DNA from: Qipengyuania profundimaris
GTDB taxonomy: Bacteria > Pseudomonadota > Alphaproteobacteria > Sphingomonadales > Sphingomonadaceae
DNA length: 64,000 bases
Assembly: GCF_030717945.1 (NCBI RefSeq)
Contig: NZ_JAVAIM010000001.1
Location: forward strand, 743,131-807,130
Direction of reading: 5' to 3'
Position 1 is the stretch's first letter. Every line of letters begins with the position of its first letter. Under the pieces are notes generated by a model. The model saw nothing but the letters and a program-made list of their open reading frames with translations. It did no database searches and had not been told where the DNA came from. This document shows positions 49,427-56,839 of this stretch, one piece after another. A program made the position numbers and the translations under genes.

Positions 49427-49502
49427 TCATTGCGAGGAGCCGCAGGCGACGCGGCAATCCAGAACACATCGGGACTGGATTGCTTCGCTACGCTCGCAAT
49501 GA
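49427..49502. repeat. Palindromic intergenic repeat, copy 2
   Basis: A 76-bp palindrome with the same ends as copy 1 (TCATTGCG and CGCAATGA) and the same arms CAATCCA/TGGATTG, but a shorter, different centre. It fills the gap between the carboxylase alpha end (49522) and the beta start (49412), 14 nt before the start codon. Such short palindromic families are common in alphaproteobacterial intergenic DNA. Confidence 0.9.
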
Positions 49503-49521
49503 CTGAGATGCTTGTGAAGCC

Positions 49522-51411
49522 CTATTTTTCCGCAGGCTCCACCAGGCACAGCACCGCTTCGACCTGCACCTGCCCGCCTTCGCTGGCGGAGAGTTCGGTG
49601 ACGGTCCCGTCGAACGGCGCGGTGAGCGCGTGTTCCATCTTCATCGCCTCGAGCACCATCAGCCGCTGGCCCGCCGTGACCGCATCGCCCTCGGCCACAT
49701 CGACCGCGATGACCTTGCCCGGCATGGGGGCGAGGATTGCGCCGTCGGCGGCGGAGGCTGCTCCTCCTGTTCGCGGGGGATGGGGATAGAACGTGTAGTC
49801 GAAACCGCGATCAGTAACGATGATCCCTTCATCTAAACTAGGATAGGTGTTCGGACAGGGCCGCCCACCCTTAGTCGTTGCTGCGAAGGTTTCGCTGCCG
49901 CACCAAAGCGTTACGGTGTTCTCGCTTGGTTTGTTCAATCGAAAGCCGAAAAGCTCGTCGAGGATCGGGTCATATCCACCCCAACCGAACCTATCACCCT
50001 TGTATCGCCTTGCGGCTGTGTCTGCGACACTCTTGTCCGGCACTTTTTGCGAGATAAGCTTGTCACCGGCGGCACCAATCAAACCAGTGTCGAGCTTGGC
50101 ATCGGCGAAGTCGCTATTGTCGAGACACTCGAACAGGAAGCCCTTGTTGGTTTTCACGGGTCCGACGAAACTATGATTCAATGACCGCTTGAGTGTTTCG
50201 ATAGCCTGATCGCGGTCATCTTCATGGACCACCACCTTTGCAATCATCGGGTCGTAAAACGGAGTAACGGAGTCGCCCTCCTCCACCCCAGTCTCGATAC
50301 GGGCCCAGCGATCATCAAGAAGCAAGGATTCCAACCGCCCCGTGCTCGGCAGAAATCCCGTCGCCGGGTCTTCGGCATAAAGGCGGGCCTCGATAGCCCA
50401 GCCCTCAATACTTAGCTCGTTCTGCTTCAGCGGGATCGGCTCACCGCTCGCCACCCGCAGCTGCCACTCCACGAGGTCCACGCCGGTGATCTCCTCGGTC
50501 ACCGGGTGCTCGACCTGCAGGCGAGTGTTCATTTCCATGAAGAAGATGCGGTCGGCGCGCAGGCCTTCGCTGGCGTCGGCGATGAATTCGATCGTGCCTG
50601 CGCCCTCGTAATCGACCGCTTTGGCCGCGCGCACGGCGGCGGCGCAGATTTCCTCGCGCGTCGCCTCGTCCATGCCGGGGGCGGGGGCTTCCTCGATCAC
50701 CTTCTGGTGGCGGCGCTGGAGCGAACAGTCGCGCTCGAACAGGTGGACGACGTTGCCATGGCTATCGCCGAACACCTGCACCTCGATATGGCGGGGCGAG
50801 GTAATCCATTTTTCGAGGATCACGTCGTCATTGCCGAAGCTCGCCTTGGCCTCGCGCCGACAGCTTTCGAGCGAGGTCAGGAAGTCCTCGGCCGCATCGA
50901 CCTTGCGCATGCCTTTGCCACCGCCGCCGGCGACCGCCTTGATCAGCACGGGATAGCCGATCGCGTCGGCCTCCTGCTTCAGGCGCTCCGCCGACTGGTC
51001 GTCGCCGTCATAGCCGGGAGTGACGGGCACGCCCGCCTCGCGCATCAGCTTCTTGGCGGCGTCCTTCAGGCCCATGGCGCGGATCGAGGACGGCGGCGCG
51101 CCGACCCAGATCAGCCCGGCATCCATCACCGCCTGCGCGAAGTCCGCGTTCTCCGACAGGAAGCCGTATCCCGGATGGATCGCCTCCGCCCCGGTCTGTT
51201 TGGCCGCAGCGATGATCTTTTCGCCGACGAGATAGCTCTCCGCCGCGGGTGAGGGTCCGATATGCACCGCCTCGTCGGCCTGCCGGACATGAAGCGCCTT
51301 GGCATCGGCATCCGAATAGACCGCCACCGTGGCGATCCCCATGGCGCGCGCAGTGCGGATGATGCGGCAGGCGATCTCGCCGCGATTGGCGATGAGGAGC
51401 TTTGAAATCAT
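49522..51411 (-). CDS. Acyl-CoA carboxylase alpha subunit (biotin carboxylase + biotin carrier)
   Basis: 629 aa. Biotin carboxylase domain (residues 1-450): LLIANRGEIACRIIRTARAMG, HPGYGFLSENADFAQ, the Gly-rich ATP loop IKAVAGGGGKGMRKV, FMEMNTRLQVEHPVTEEITG. Then a BT-like linker region and the C-terminal biotinyl domain with the biotin Lys in VLEAMKMEHALTAP (about residue 594). Forms the holoenzyme with the beta subunit at 47859. The middle third differs in base composition from both ends (see the mosaic block). It starts 36 nt after crtB on the same strand. Confidence 0.94.
   Translation of the reverse strand: MISKLLIANRGEIACRIIRTARAMGIATVAVYSDADAKALHVRQADEAVHIGPSPAAESYLVGEKIIAAAKQTGAEAIHPGYGFLSENADFAQAVMDAGLIWVGAPPSSIRAMGLKDAAKKLMREAGVPVTPGYDGDDQSAERLKQEADAIGYPVLIKAVAGGGGKGMRKVDAAEDFLTSLESCRREAKASFGNDDVILEKWITSPRHIEVQVFGDSHGNVVHLFERDCSLQRRHQKVIEEAPAPGMDEATREEICAAAVRAAKAVDYEGAGTIEFIADASEGLRADRIFFMEMNTRLQVEHPVTEEITGVDLVEWQLRVASGEPIPLKQNELSIEGWAIEARLYAEDPATGFLPSTGRLESLLLDDRWARIETGVEEGDSVTPFYDPMIAKVVVHEDDRDQAIETLKRSLNHSFVGPVKTNKGFLFECLDNSDFADAKLDTGLIGAAGDKLISQKVPDKSVADTAARRYKGDRFGWGGYDPILDELFGFRLNKPSENTVTLWCGSETFAATTKGGRPCPNTYPSLDEGIIVTDRGFDYTFYPHPPRTGGAASAADGAILAPMPGKVIAVDVAEGDAVTAGQRLMVLEAMKMEHALTAPFDGTVTELSASEGGQVQVEAVLCLVEPAEK
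49795..50420. other. Lower-GC mosaic block inside the carboxylase alpha gene
   Basis: By hand count about 55% GC over 600 bases (49801-50400), while single 60-base lines on each side counted 65-72%. Codon use shifts toward A/T third positions with sharp edges. It covers roughly residues 330-540, the end of the biotin carboxylase domain and the BT-like region. The reading frame is unbroken. Confidence 0.7.
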
Positions 51412-51447
51412 GGATGTGCGCTAGCCGTAGCGTCGCGCCCGTTCAAG

Positions 51448-52467
51448 CTACCACCCAGCGACGGGGCGGAAATCGTGGCGGCTCCACAGGATCGGCTCGC
51501 GCGGCTGGGTGGGGCGGTTCCACAGGGCCTCGAAGAAAGCGCTCGCGACGTGCCAGCTCTTTTCGAGCCCGCTCACTCGCGTGCGCCTGTCCCAGGCCAG
51601 CTGCCCGCGGTTCAGCACCTTGCGCCCGATCGCGCCGTAGATATTGGCCGCAGCCAGCACCGCCCAGCGCTGCCGGAAGCGCAGCTTCTTCGCGCCGAGC
51701 TTGGACGCTTCCTCGTGCTTCTCCATCAGCGCGATCAGGCGCGGCATCAGGCTGGCGAGGCGGAAGCGGTTTTCCGGCAGGGCATGTTCGCCCGCTTCCC
51801 AGCCCATCTCGTCGAGCCAAGTCTTCGGCAGATAACAACGCCCGGCATCGGCATCCTCGACGATGTCGCGCGCGATATTGGCGATCTGGAAAGCAAGGCC
51901 GAGGTCGCAGGCGCGGTCCAGTGTCTCGCCGTCGTCCTTGCTGACGCCCATGATCACCGCCATCATGATCCCGACCGATCCGGCGACGTGATAGCAATAG
52001 CGCATCATGTCTGCCTCGGTCGCCGGCTGCCAGCGCGTGGCATCGAGCGCGAAGCCGCCGATCATGTCGTTGGCCATGTCCCAGGTGAGGCCGGTTTCGT
52101 CGGCCACCATGCCGAAGGAATCGAAAGCGAAATCGGCAGTCGGCTGCTCGTCCAGCGCGCGTTTGGTCAGCACGCGGATCGCCTGCACTCGGTCTTCGGC
52201 GCTCTTCAAGTCGCCCTGATCGCCCAGAGGGCCGCCCTTGTCCTGATTGTCGGCAATATCGTCGCAGCGGCGGCACCAGGTGTAGAGCAGCCAGCTGCGC
52301 TCGCGCGTGTCGCGGTCGAACAGCTTGCTGGCGGCGGCGAAGCTCTGCGAGCCTTCCTCGATCGCTTCCTTGGCGCGCGCGATGAGATTGCGCCGGTCGC
52401 GTCCGCCACCGGCGCGCGTCGGTGTCGCGCGAATCTTGCTGGTCGTCAGTGGGCGGGGCGTGCTCAG
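51448..52467 (-). CDS. crtB: Phytoene synthase CrtB (probable CTG start)
   Basis: 339 aa if started at CTG 52467. Condenses two GGPP to phytoene. Both Asp-rich motifs are present: RCDDIADNQ near residue 70 and NIARDIVEDADAGRCYLP further on, plus FAFDSFGMVADETGLTW. The frame has no ATG, GTG or TTG upstream of a TTG at 52209, and starting there would remove the first Asp-rich motif. Family homology begins well before that point (AKEAIEEGSQSFAAASKLF). CTG 52467 overlaps the LOG stop as CTGA, mirroring the ATGA/GTGA junctions of the operon. Confidence 0.9.
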   Translation of the reverse strand: MSTPRPLTTSKIRATPTRAGGGRDRRNLIARAKEAIEEGSQSFAAASKLFDRDTRERSWLLYTWCRRCDDIADNQDKGGPLGDQGDLKSAEDRVQAIRVLTKRALDEQPTADFAFDSFGMVADETGLTWDMANDMIGGFALDATRWQPATEADMMRYCYHVAGSVGIMMAVIMGVSKDDGETLDRACDLGLAFQIANIARDIVEDADAGRCYLPKTWLDEMGWEAGEHALPENRFRLASLMPRLIALMEKHEEASKLGAKKLRFRQRWAVLAAANIYGAIGRKVLNRGQLAWDRRTRVSGLEKSWHVASAFFEALWNRPTQPREPILWSRHDFRPVAGW

Positions 52468-53045
52468 AGGTCGTCTGCCTTCATCTGGAAGATCGGCGTA
52501 TGCGCCTCGTAGCTTGCCATTTTCTTTAACAGCCCGCCGAGATTGTCGTCGGCGATCAGGATGTTCTGGTGAGCGGGGCGCACGAAGCCGACCTCGGCCA
52601 TCCGGCGATTGAAGGCGATGAGGTCGTCATAGAAGCCGAAGGCATTGAGCAGGCCGACCGGCTTCTGGTGATAGCCGAGCTGCGCCCAGCTCATTGCTTC
52701 CCACAACTCATCCATCGTGCCGACCCCGCCGGGAATGGTGACGAAACCGTCCGAGAGATCGGTGAAGCGCTGCTTGCGTTCGTGCATGCCGCCGACCGTG
52801 TAGAGTTCGGTGCAATCGTGGTTGGCGACTTCGGAATTGGCGAGCGCCTCGGGGATCACGCCAATTACCTCGCCATCCGCCTCCAGCGCGCCGCGCGCGA
52901 CCGCGCCCATCAGGCCGAGCCGCCCGCCGCCATAGACGACGCCGATGCCGCGCTCCGCCAGCCCTGCGCCGATATCGTAGGCGAGCTGGATATAGCGCGG
53001 ATCTTCGGGCGAGGCCGAACCGCAATAGACAGCGAGACGATTCAC
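52464..53045 (-). CDS. LOG family protein (cytokinin riboside 5'-monophosphate phosphoribohydrolase-like)
   Basis: 193 aa. The LOG signature PGGVGTMDELWEAMSWAQLG near residue 105 and the nucleotide-fold start YCGSASPEDPRYIQLAYDIGAGLAERGIGVVYGGGRLGLMGAVARGA. Known LOG enzymes release a base from nucleoside 5'-monophosphates. It is wedged between crtI (GTGA overlap) and crtB (CTGA overlap), so it must be made with the carotenoid enzymes. Its role there is not known. Confidence 0.9.
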   Translation of the reverse strand: MNRLAVYCGSASPEDPRYIQLAYDIGAGLAERGIGVVYGGGRLGLMGAVARGALEADGEVIGVIPEALANSEVANHDCTELYTVGGMHERKQRFTDLSDGFVTIPGGVGTMDELWEAMSWAQLGYHQKPVGLLNAFGFYDDLIAFNRRMAEVGFVRPAHQNILIADDNLGGLLKKMASYEAHTPIFQMKADDL

Positions 53046-54592
53046 TCGACCAGATCCTCGACCATCAAGCCCGCCGTCGCCTTGGCGCTGCCGACCACGC
53101 CGGGGATGCCTGCGCCCGGATGCGTGCCCGCGCCGACGAGGTAGAAGTTGTCGATCACGTCGTCGCGGTTGTGGCCGCGGAAGAAGGCGCTCTGGGTCAG
53201 CACGGGTTCCAGGCTGAACGCACTGCCCATATGGGCGTTGAGATCGCTGGCGAAATCCTTCGGCGCATAGTGGAACTTGGTCTTGATGCGCGAATGGATG
53301 TCGGGGATCAGGCGGCGCTCGATCTCGTCGAGGATGCGTTTCTCGAGGATCGGGCCCATCTCGTCCCAGTCGACCGCCAGCTTGCCCATGTGGGCGACCG
53401 GAACCAGCGCGTAGAAGGTGCTCATGCCCTCGGGCGCCATCGATGGATCGCTGACGCTGGGGTGGTGCAGGTAGATCGAGAAATCCTCCGGCAGCACGCC
53501 GTGATCGTAAATGTCCTCCAGCAGGCCCTTATAGCGCGGGCCGAACAGGATCATGTGGTGCGGGATGCCGGGCCAAGTGCCCTCGATCCCGAAGTGAACC
53601 ACGAACAGGCTGGGGCTGAATTTCTTGCGCGCCAACTTTCCGGCATAGGACTTGCCGCGTTTGGAATCCGACAGCAGATTGCGATAGCTGTGGACGATGT
53701 CCGCATTGCTGGCCACGGCATCGAAGCGCTCGCGCCAACCGGACGCGGTTTCGACCTCGGTCGCCTTCGTCCCAAGCGTATGCACTTGCACCACCGGATC
53801 GCCGACGCGCATCGTGCCGCCGATGCGTTCGAAATGACGGATCATTCCTGCGACCAGCCGGTTGGTGCCGCCCTTGGCCCACCAGACCCCGCCGTCTTTC
53901 TCCAGCTTGTGGATCAGCGCGTAGATGCTGCTGGTCTTCATCGGGTTTCCGCCGACCAGCAGCGTGTGGAAACTCAGCGCCTCGCGAAGCTTCTCGTTCT
54001 CGACATAGCTCGACACCATCGAATAGACGCTGCGCCAGGCCTGCTGCTTCGCAAGGGCAGGGGCAGCCTTTAGCATCGACTTGAAGTCGAGGAAGGGCTT
54101 GTGCCCCAGCTTGACGTAGCCTTCCTGATAGACGGCCTCCGAATAATCGAGGAAGCGCTGGTATCCGGCGACGTCCGACGGGTTGAGCTGCGCTATTTCG
54201 GCAAACAGCTGCTCTTCGTCGTTGGAATAGTCGAAATTCGTGCCGTCGGGCCAGTTCAGCCGGTAGAACGGCATGACCGGCATGATCTCGACGTCTTGCA
54301 CCATGTCGTGCCCCGTCAGCGCCCATAGCTCGCGCAGGCAATCGGGATCGGTGATGACGGTCGGGCCGGCATCGAAGGTGAAGCCCTCCTTCTCCCAGTA
54401 ATACGCACGGCCACCAGGTTTGTCGCGACCCTCGATCACGGTCGTCTGTATACCGGCGGACTGCAGGCGAATGGCAAGGGCGAGTCCGCCGAAGCCGGAA
54501 CCGACGACGCAGGCCGTCTTCCCGGTCGCAGGCACACCCGCAACGGTGGTTTCACCGGTGGCGGTGGGCGGTGTGTTCGTTTCGGCGTTCAT
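53042..54592 (-). CDS. crtI: Phytoene desaturase CrtI
   Basis: 516 aa FAD enzyme turning phytoene into lycopene in several desaturations. N-terminal dinucleotide motif VVGSGFGGLALAIRLQSAG and VIEGRDKPGGRAYYWEKEGFTFDAGPTVITDP; C-terminal CrtI signature NFYLVGAGTHPGAGIPGVVGSAKATAGLM. A Thr/Pro-rich lead of about 26 residues precedes the FAD motif. ATG 54592 overlaps the crtY stop by one base (TGATG). Confidence 0.97.
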   Translation of the reverse strand: MNAETNTPPTATGETTVAGVPATGKTACVVGSGFGGLALAIRLQSAGIQTTVIEGRDKPGGRAYYWEKEGFTFDAGPTVITDPDCLRELWALTGHDMVQDVEIMPVMPFYRLNWPDGTNFDYSNDEEQLFAEIAQLNPSDVAGYQRFLDYSEAVYQEGYVKLGHKPFLDFKSMLKAAPALAKQQAWRSVYSMVSSYVENEKLREALSFHTLLVGGNPMKTSSIYALIHKLEKDGGVWWAKGGTNRLVAGMIRHFERIGGTMRVGDPVVQVHTLGTKATEVETASGWRERFDAVASNADIVHSYRNLLSDSKRGKSYAGKLARKKFSPSLFVVHFGIEGTWPGIPHHMILFGPRYKGLLEDIYDHGVLPEDFSIYLHHPSVSDPSMAPEGMSTFYALVPVAHMGKLAVDWDEMGPILEKRILDEIERRLIPDIHSRIKTKFHYAPKDFASDLNAHMGSAFSLEPVLTQSAFFRGHNRDDVIDNFYLVGAGTHPGAGIPGVVGSAKATAGLMVEDLVE

Positions 54593-55776
54593 CAGGATCC
54601 CTTTTGGACCAGCGGAGCGCCCTTGCCAAGCAAGGCGCCGATTGCCGCCGGTATGGGTATCGGCGGCTTGCCGATCAATACGCGTGCCTTGTCTGCCAGA
54701 GTGGAGTGGCCCGCATAGAAACGCTCCACGAGTGGCTCCGGCAATCGATAGAAATGCGCGAATATGCGGAAGCGTTCCTCCGGCTGCGCACCCTGGAACA
54801 GCATACGGCCGAGGGCCCGATAGAAGCTGGTTGCGCGCCAGTGATCGCGGGCGCGTTTGTCGATCAATGCCGCGAGCTGCTCGCCGGGCAGGGTAGCCTC
54901 GCGGGCAATTGCCAATGCGTTGTCGACTGCGAAGGGCAAGGTATAGCTGGTCAAGGGGTGCACGAAGCCGCCGCGTGCGCCGGCGCGGACGATGCCGGGC
55001 GGCCCGATGTCGCGCCGATAGGCGGCAAAATCGCCTCCGGTAATGACCGGCAGGACCCCGGTTTCGCCGCCGACGATCTCTCCCTCCCAACCGTGCTCGC
55101 GGCAATAGTCGTCGATCCTGCGTGAAAGGGCGCTGCGATCAAGAACCGGGCTGTCGGCATAGTAGGTATCCTCGACGAAGAGATCCTGCGCGCCCAGCGG
55201 GAGAGTGTAGACGAAGCGATAGGCGCTGTGCTGGCGAACACGGGCGTCCATCACGATCGGGCGCTGCATCCCGTGCGCGGCGGGCAGTTTGATATGGCGA
55301 CCCATGAAAACCTGCCATCCGCCGCGCAGATGCGGCGAGGGTGCGGCATTGCGGCAATCAATGACAACGCGCGCCGGAACATGCTCGCCGCTTTCCAGCA
55401 ACACGCCATCAGGCGCCATGTCAGCCACCGGGCTGAGCAGGCGCATCGATTCCTGCGGCAGTTCGCGCCGCAGATTGGAATCGAAATCCCGGCTCGCGAT
55501 GGAGTGATAGGTCGATGTGAGCGTCCGGGCGATGTCGGGGAAATAGACCTCGTATCCCCGATCCCATTCGACCTGGCGGCAGTTTGCCAGCAAAGCCTTG
55601 CCGGCGGCGTCGAGATCGCTGTCGAACCAGCTCCAGCGGTGATTTCCGCCGAACACATCGCCGCTCTCGAACAGGGCGAGGCGCATTTCCGGATGGACGC
55701 GATGTACGGCGAGCGCGATCAGCCCGCCGGCGAGCCCCCCGCCCACTATTGCCATATCGATCATGCGCCCGTCCAT
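54592..55776 (-). CDS. crtY: Lycopene beta-cyclase CrtY
   Basis: 394 aa. Converts lycopene to beta-carotene. N-terminal NAD/FAD-type motif AIVGGGLAGGLIALAVHR; WSWFDSDLD; and the FVEDTYYADSP stretch with the acid residues typical of CrtY-type cyclases, followed by GARGGFVHPLTSYTLPFAVDNA. The first gene of crtY-crtI-LOG-crtB. ATG 55776 is used; ATG 55764 (MIDMAIVGGG) is an alternative. Confidence 0.95.
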   Translation of the reverse strand: MDGRMIDMAIVGGGLAGGLIALAVHRVHPEMRLALFESGDVFGGNHRWSWFDSDLDAAGKALLANCRQVEWDRGYEVYFPDIARTLTSTYHSIASRDFDSNLRRELPQESMRLLSPVADMAPDGVLLESGEHVPARVVIDCRNAAPSPHLRGGWQVFMGRHIKLPAAHGMQRPIVMDARVRQHSAYRFVYTLPLGAQDLFVEDTYYADSPVLDRSALSRRIDDYCREHGWEGEIVGGETGVLPVITGGDFAAYRRDIGPPGIVRAGARGGFVHPLTSYTLPFAVDNALAIAREATLPGEQLAALIDKRARDHWRATSFYRALGRMLFQGAQPEERFRIFAHFYRLPEPLVERFYAGHSTLADKARVLIGKPPIPIPAAIGALLGKGAPLVQKGS

Positions 55777-55891
55777 CGGTTGCAGGGCTTAGGCAGTTCG
55801 CGCTCCGGCGGCAATGCGGCTATCCGTTATGCGACAGTGGAACGCGATGCGCGCCAAGCCGTTTGAGGCGAAAGACGAAGTGAGGGTATCC

Positions 55892-56785
55892 ATGAACAAA
55901 CTAGCCATCGCCGCCGCACTCGGCGCAGCATTTTCCGCATCCGTTGCCAGCGCACAGGACCAGGGGGAGCCGGGCGTTGCCGCAAGTGCTCCGGAAGAAA
56001 ATGCAGTCGAGGCAACCGTATTCGATGGCGATTTTGTCAGCGTCGGTGTCGGCGTCGCTTACGGGCCGAGCTATTCCGGCTCGGACGACTACACCGCCTT
56101 CGTCTTGCCGATCGTACAGGGCTCGTTAGGCGGAGTGGACATCAACCCGCGGCCCGCGGGCATCGCGCTCGATTTCGTCCCCGATGCCGATGAAGGCGTG
56201 TCGTTCTCGGCGGGGCCGATGATCAAGCTCAATCGCGACCGGGTCGATATCGACGACATCAAGGACGAAGTCGTCGCCCGCTATGGCGAGCTGGACACGG
56301 CGATCGAAGTCGGCCCGAGCGTCGGCGTATCCTTTCCCGGCGTGCTCAACCCTTACGACAGTGTAAGCGTCAATCTCGACGCAGTGTGGGATATCAACGG
56401 TGCCCATAGCGGTCGCACGATCAGCCCGAGCCTAACTTATTTCACGCCTCTCAGCCGCGGTATCGCTGCCTCACTTTCGGTGAGTGCGAACCATATCGAC
56501 GATGACTACGCAGATTATTACTACTCGGTCGCGCCGCTCAATACGCTGGTTCCCGATCCGGACGCCCTGCCGCTCTTTCAGGCGGAGGGCGGTTTCGAAA
56601 GTATCGGGACCAATGTGCTCCTGGCCTTCGACCTCAACGGCGATGTGACCGATGGCGGCCTCGCCCTGATCGGGCTGGCGAGCTACTCGCGGCTGCTCGG
56701 CGATGCGAAGAACAGCCCGTTCACCAGCATTCGCGGAAGCGCCGACCAGTTCATGGTCGCAGCAGGGATCGGCTACACTTTCTGA
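55892..56785 (+). CDS. MipA/OmpV family outer-membrane protein
   Basis: 297 aa. Signal peptide MNKLAIAAALGAAFSASVASA (cleavage before QDQ), then a beta-barrel-like sequence with alternating hydrophobic strands (VSVGVGVAYGPSYSGSDDYTAFVLPIVQGSLGG, SVNLDAVWDINGAHSGRTISPSLTYFTPLSRG) and a C-terminal aromatic residue, ending MVAAGIGYTF, as outer-membrane barrels do. MipA proteins are scaffolds for murein enzymes or small porins. A strong terminator follows. Confidence 0.9.
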   Translation: MNKLAIAAALGAAFSASVASAQDQGEPGVAASAPEENAVEATVFDGDFVSVGVGVAYGPSYSGSDDYTAFVLPIVQGSLGGVDINPRPAGIALDFVPDADEGVSFSAGPMIKLNRDRVDIDDIKDEVVARYGELDTAIEVGPSVGVSFPGVLNPYDSVSVNLDAVWDINGAHSGRTISPSLTYFTPLSRGIAASLSVSANHIDDDYADYYYSVAPLNTLVPDPDALPLFQAEGGFESIGTNVLLAFDLNGDVTDGGLALIGLASYSRLLGDAKNSPFTSIRGSADQFMVAAGIGYTF

Positions 56786-56810
56786 GGTTTCTCAACCCGA
56801 CAAAATCAAA

Positions 56811-56835
56811 GGGCGGCCCGAGAGCCGCCCTTTTT
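56811..56835. terminator. Rho-independent terminator between mipA and the S9 peptidase
   Basis: GGGCGGC / GCCGCCC stem (56811-56817 with 56824-56830), 6-nt loop, then TTTTT (56831-56835). On the minus strand it ends in CTTTGATTTT, so it may also serve the peptidase gene. Confidence 0.93.
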
Positions 56836-56839
56836 CATA

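Noticed and set aside
51448-52209. A short crtB starting at TTG 52209
   Set aside because: It would drop the first Asp-rich motif and about 85 residues of recognisable phytoene synthase.
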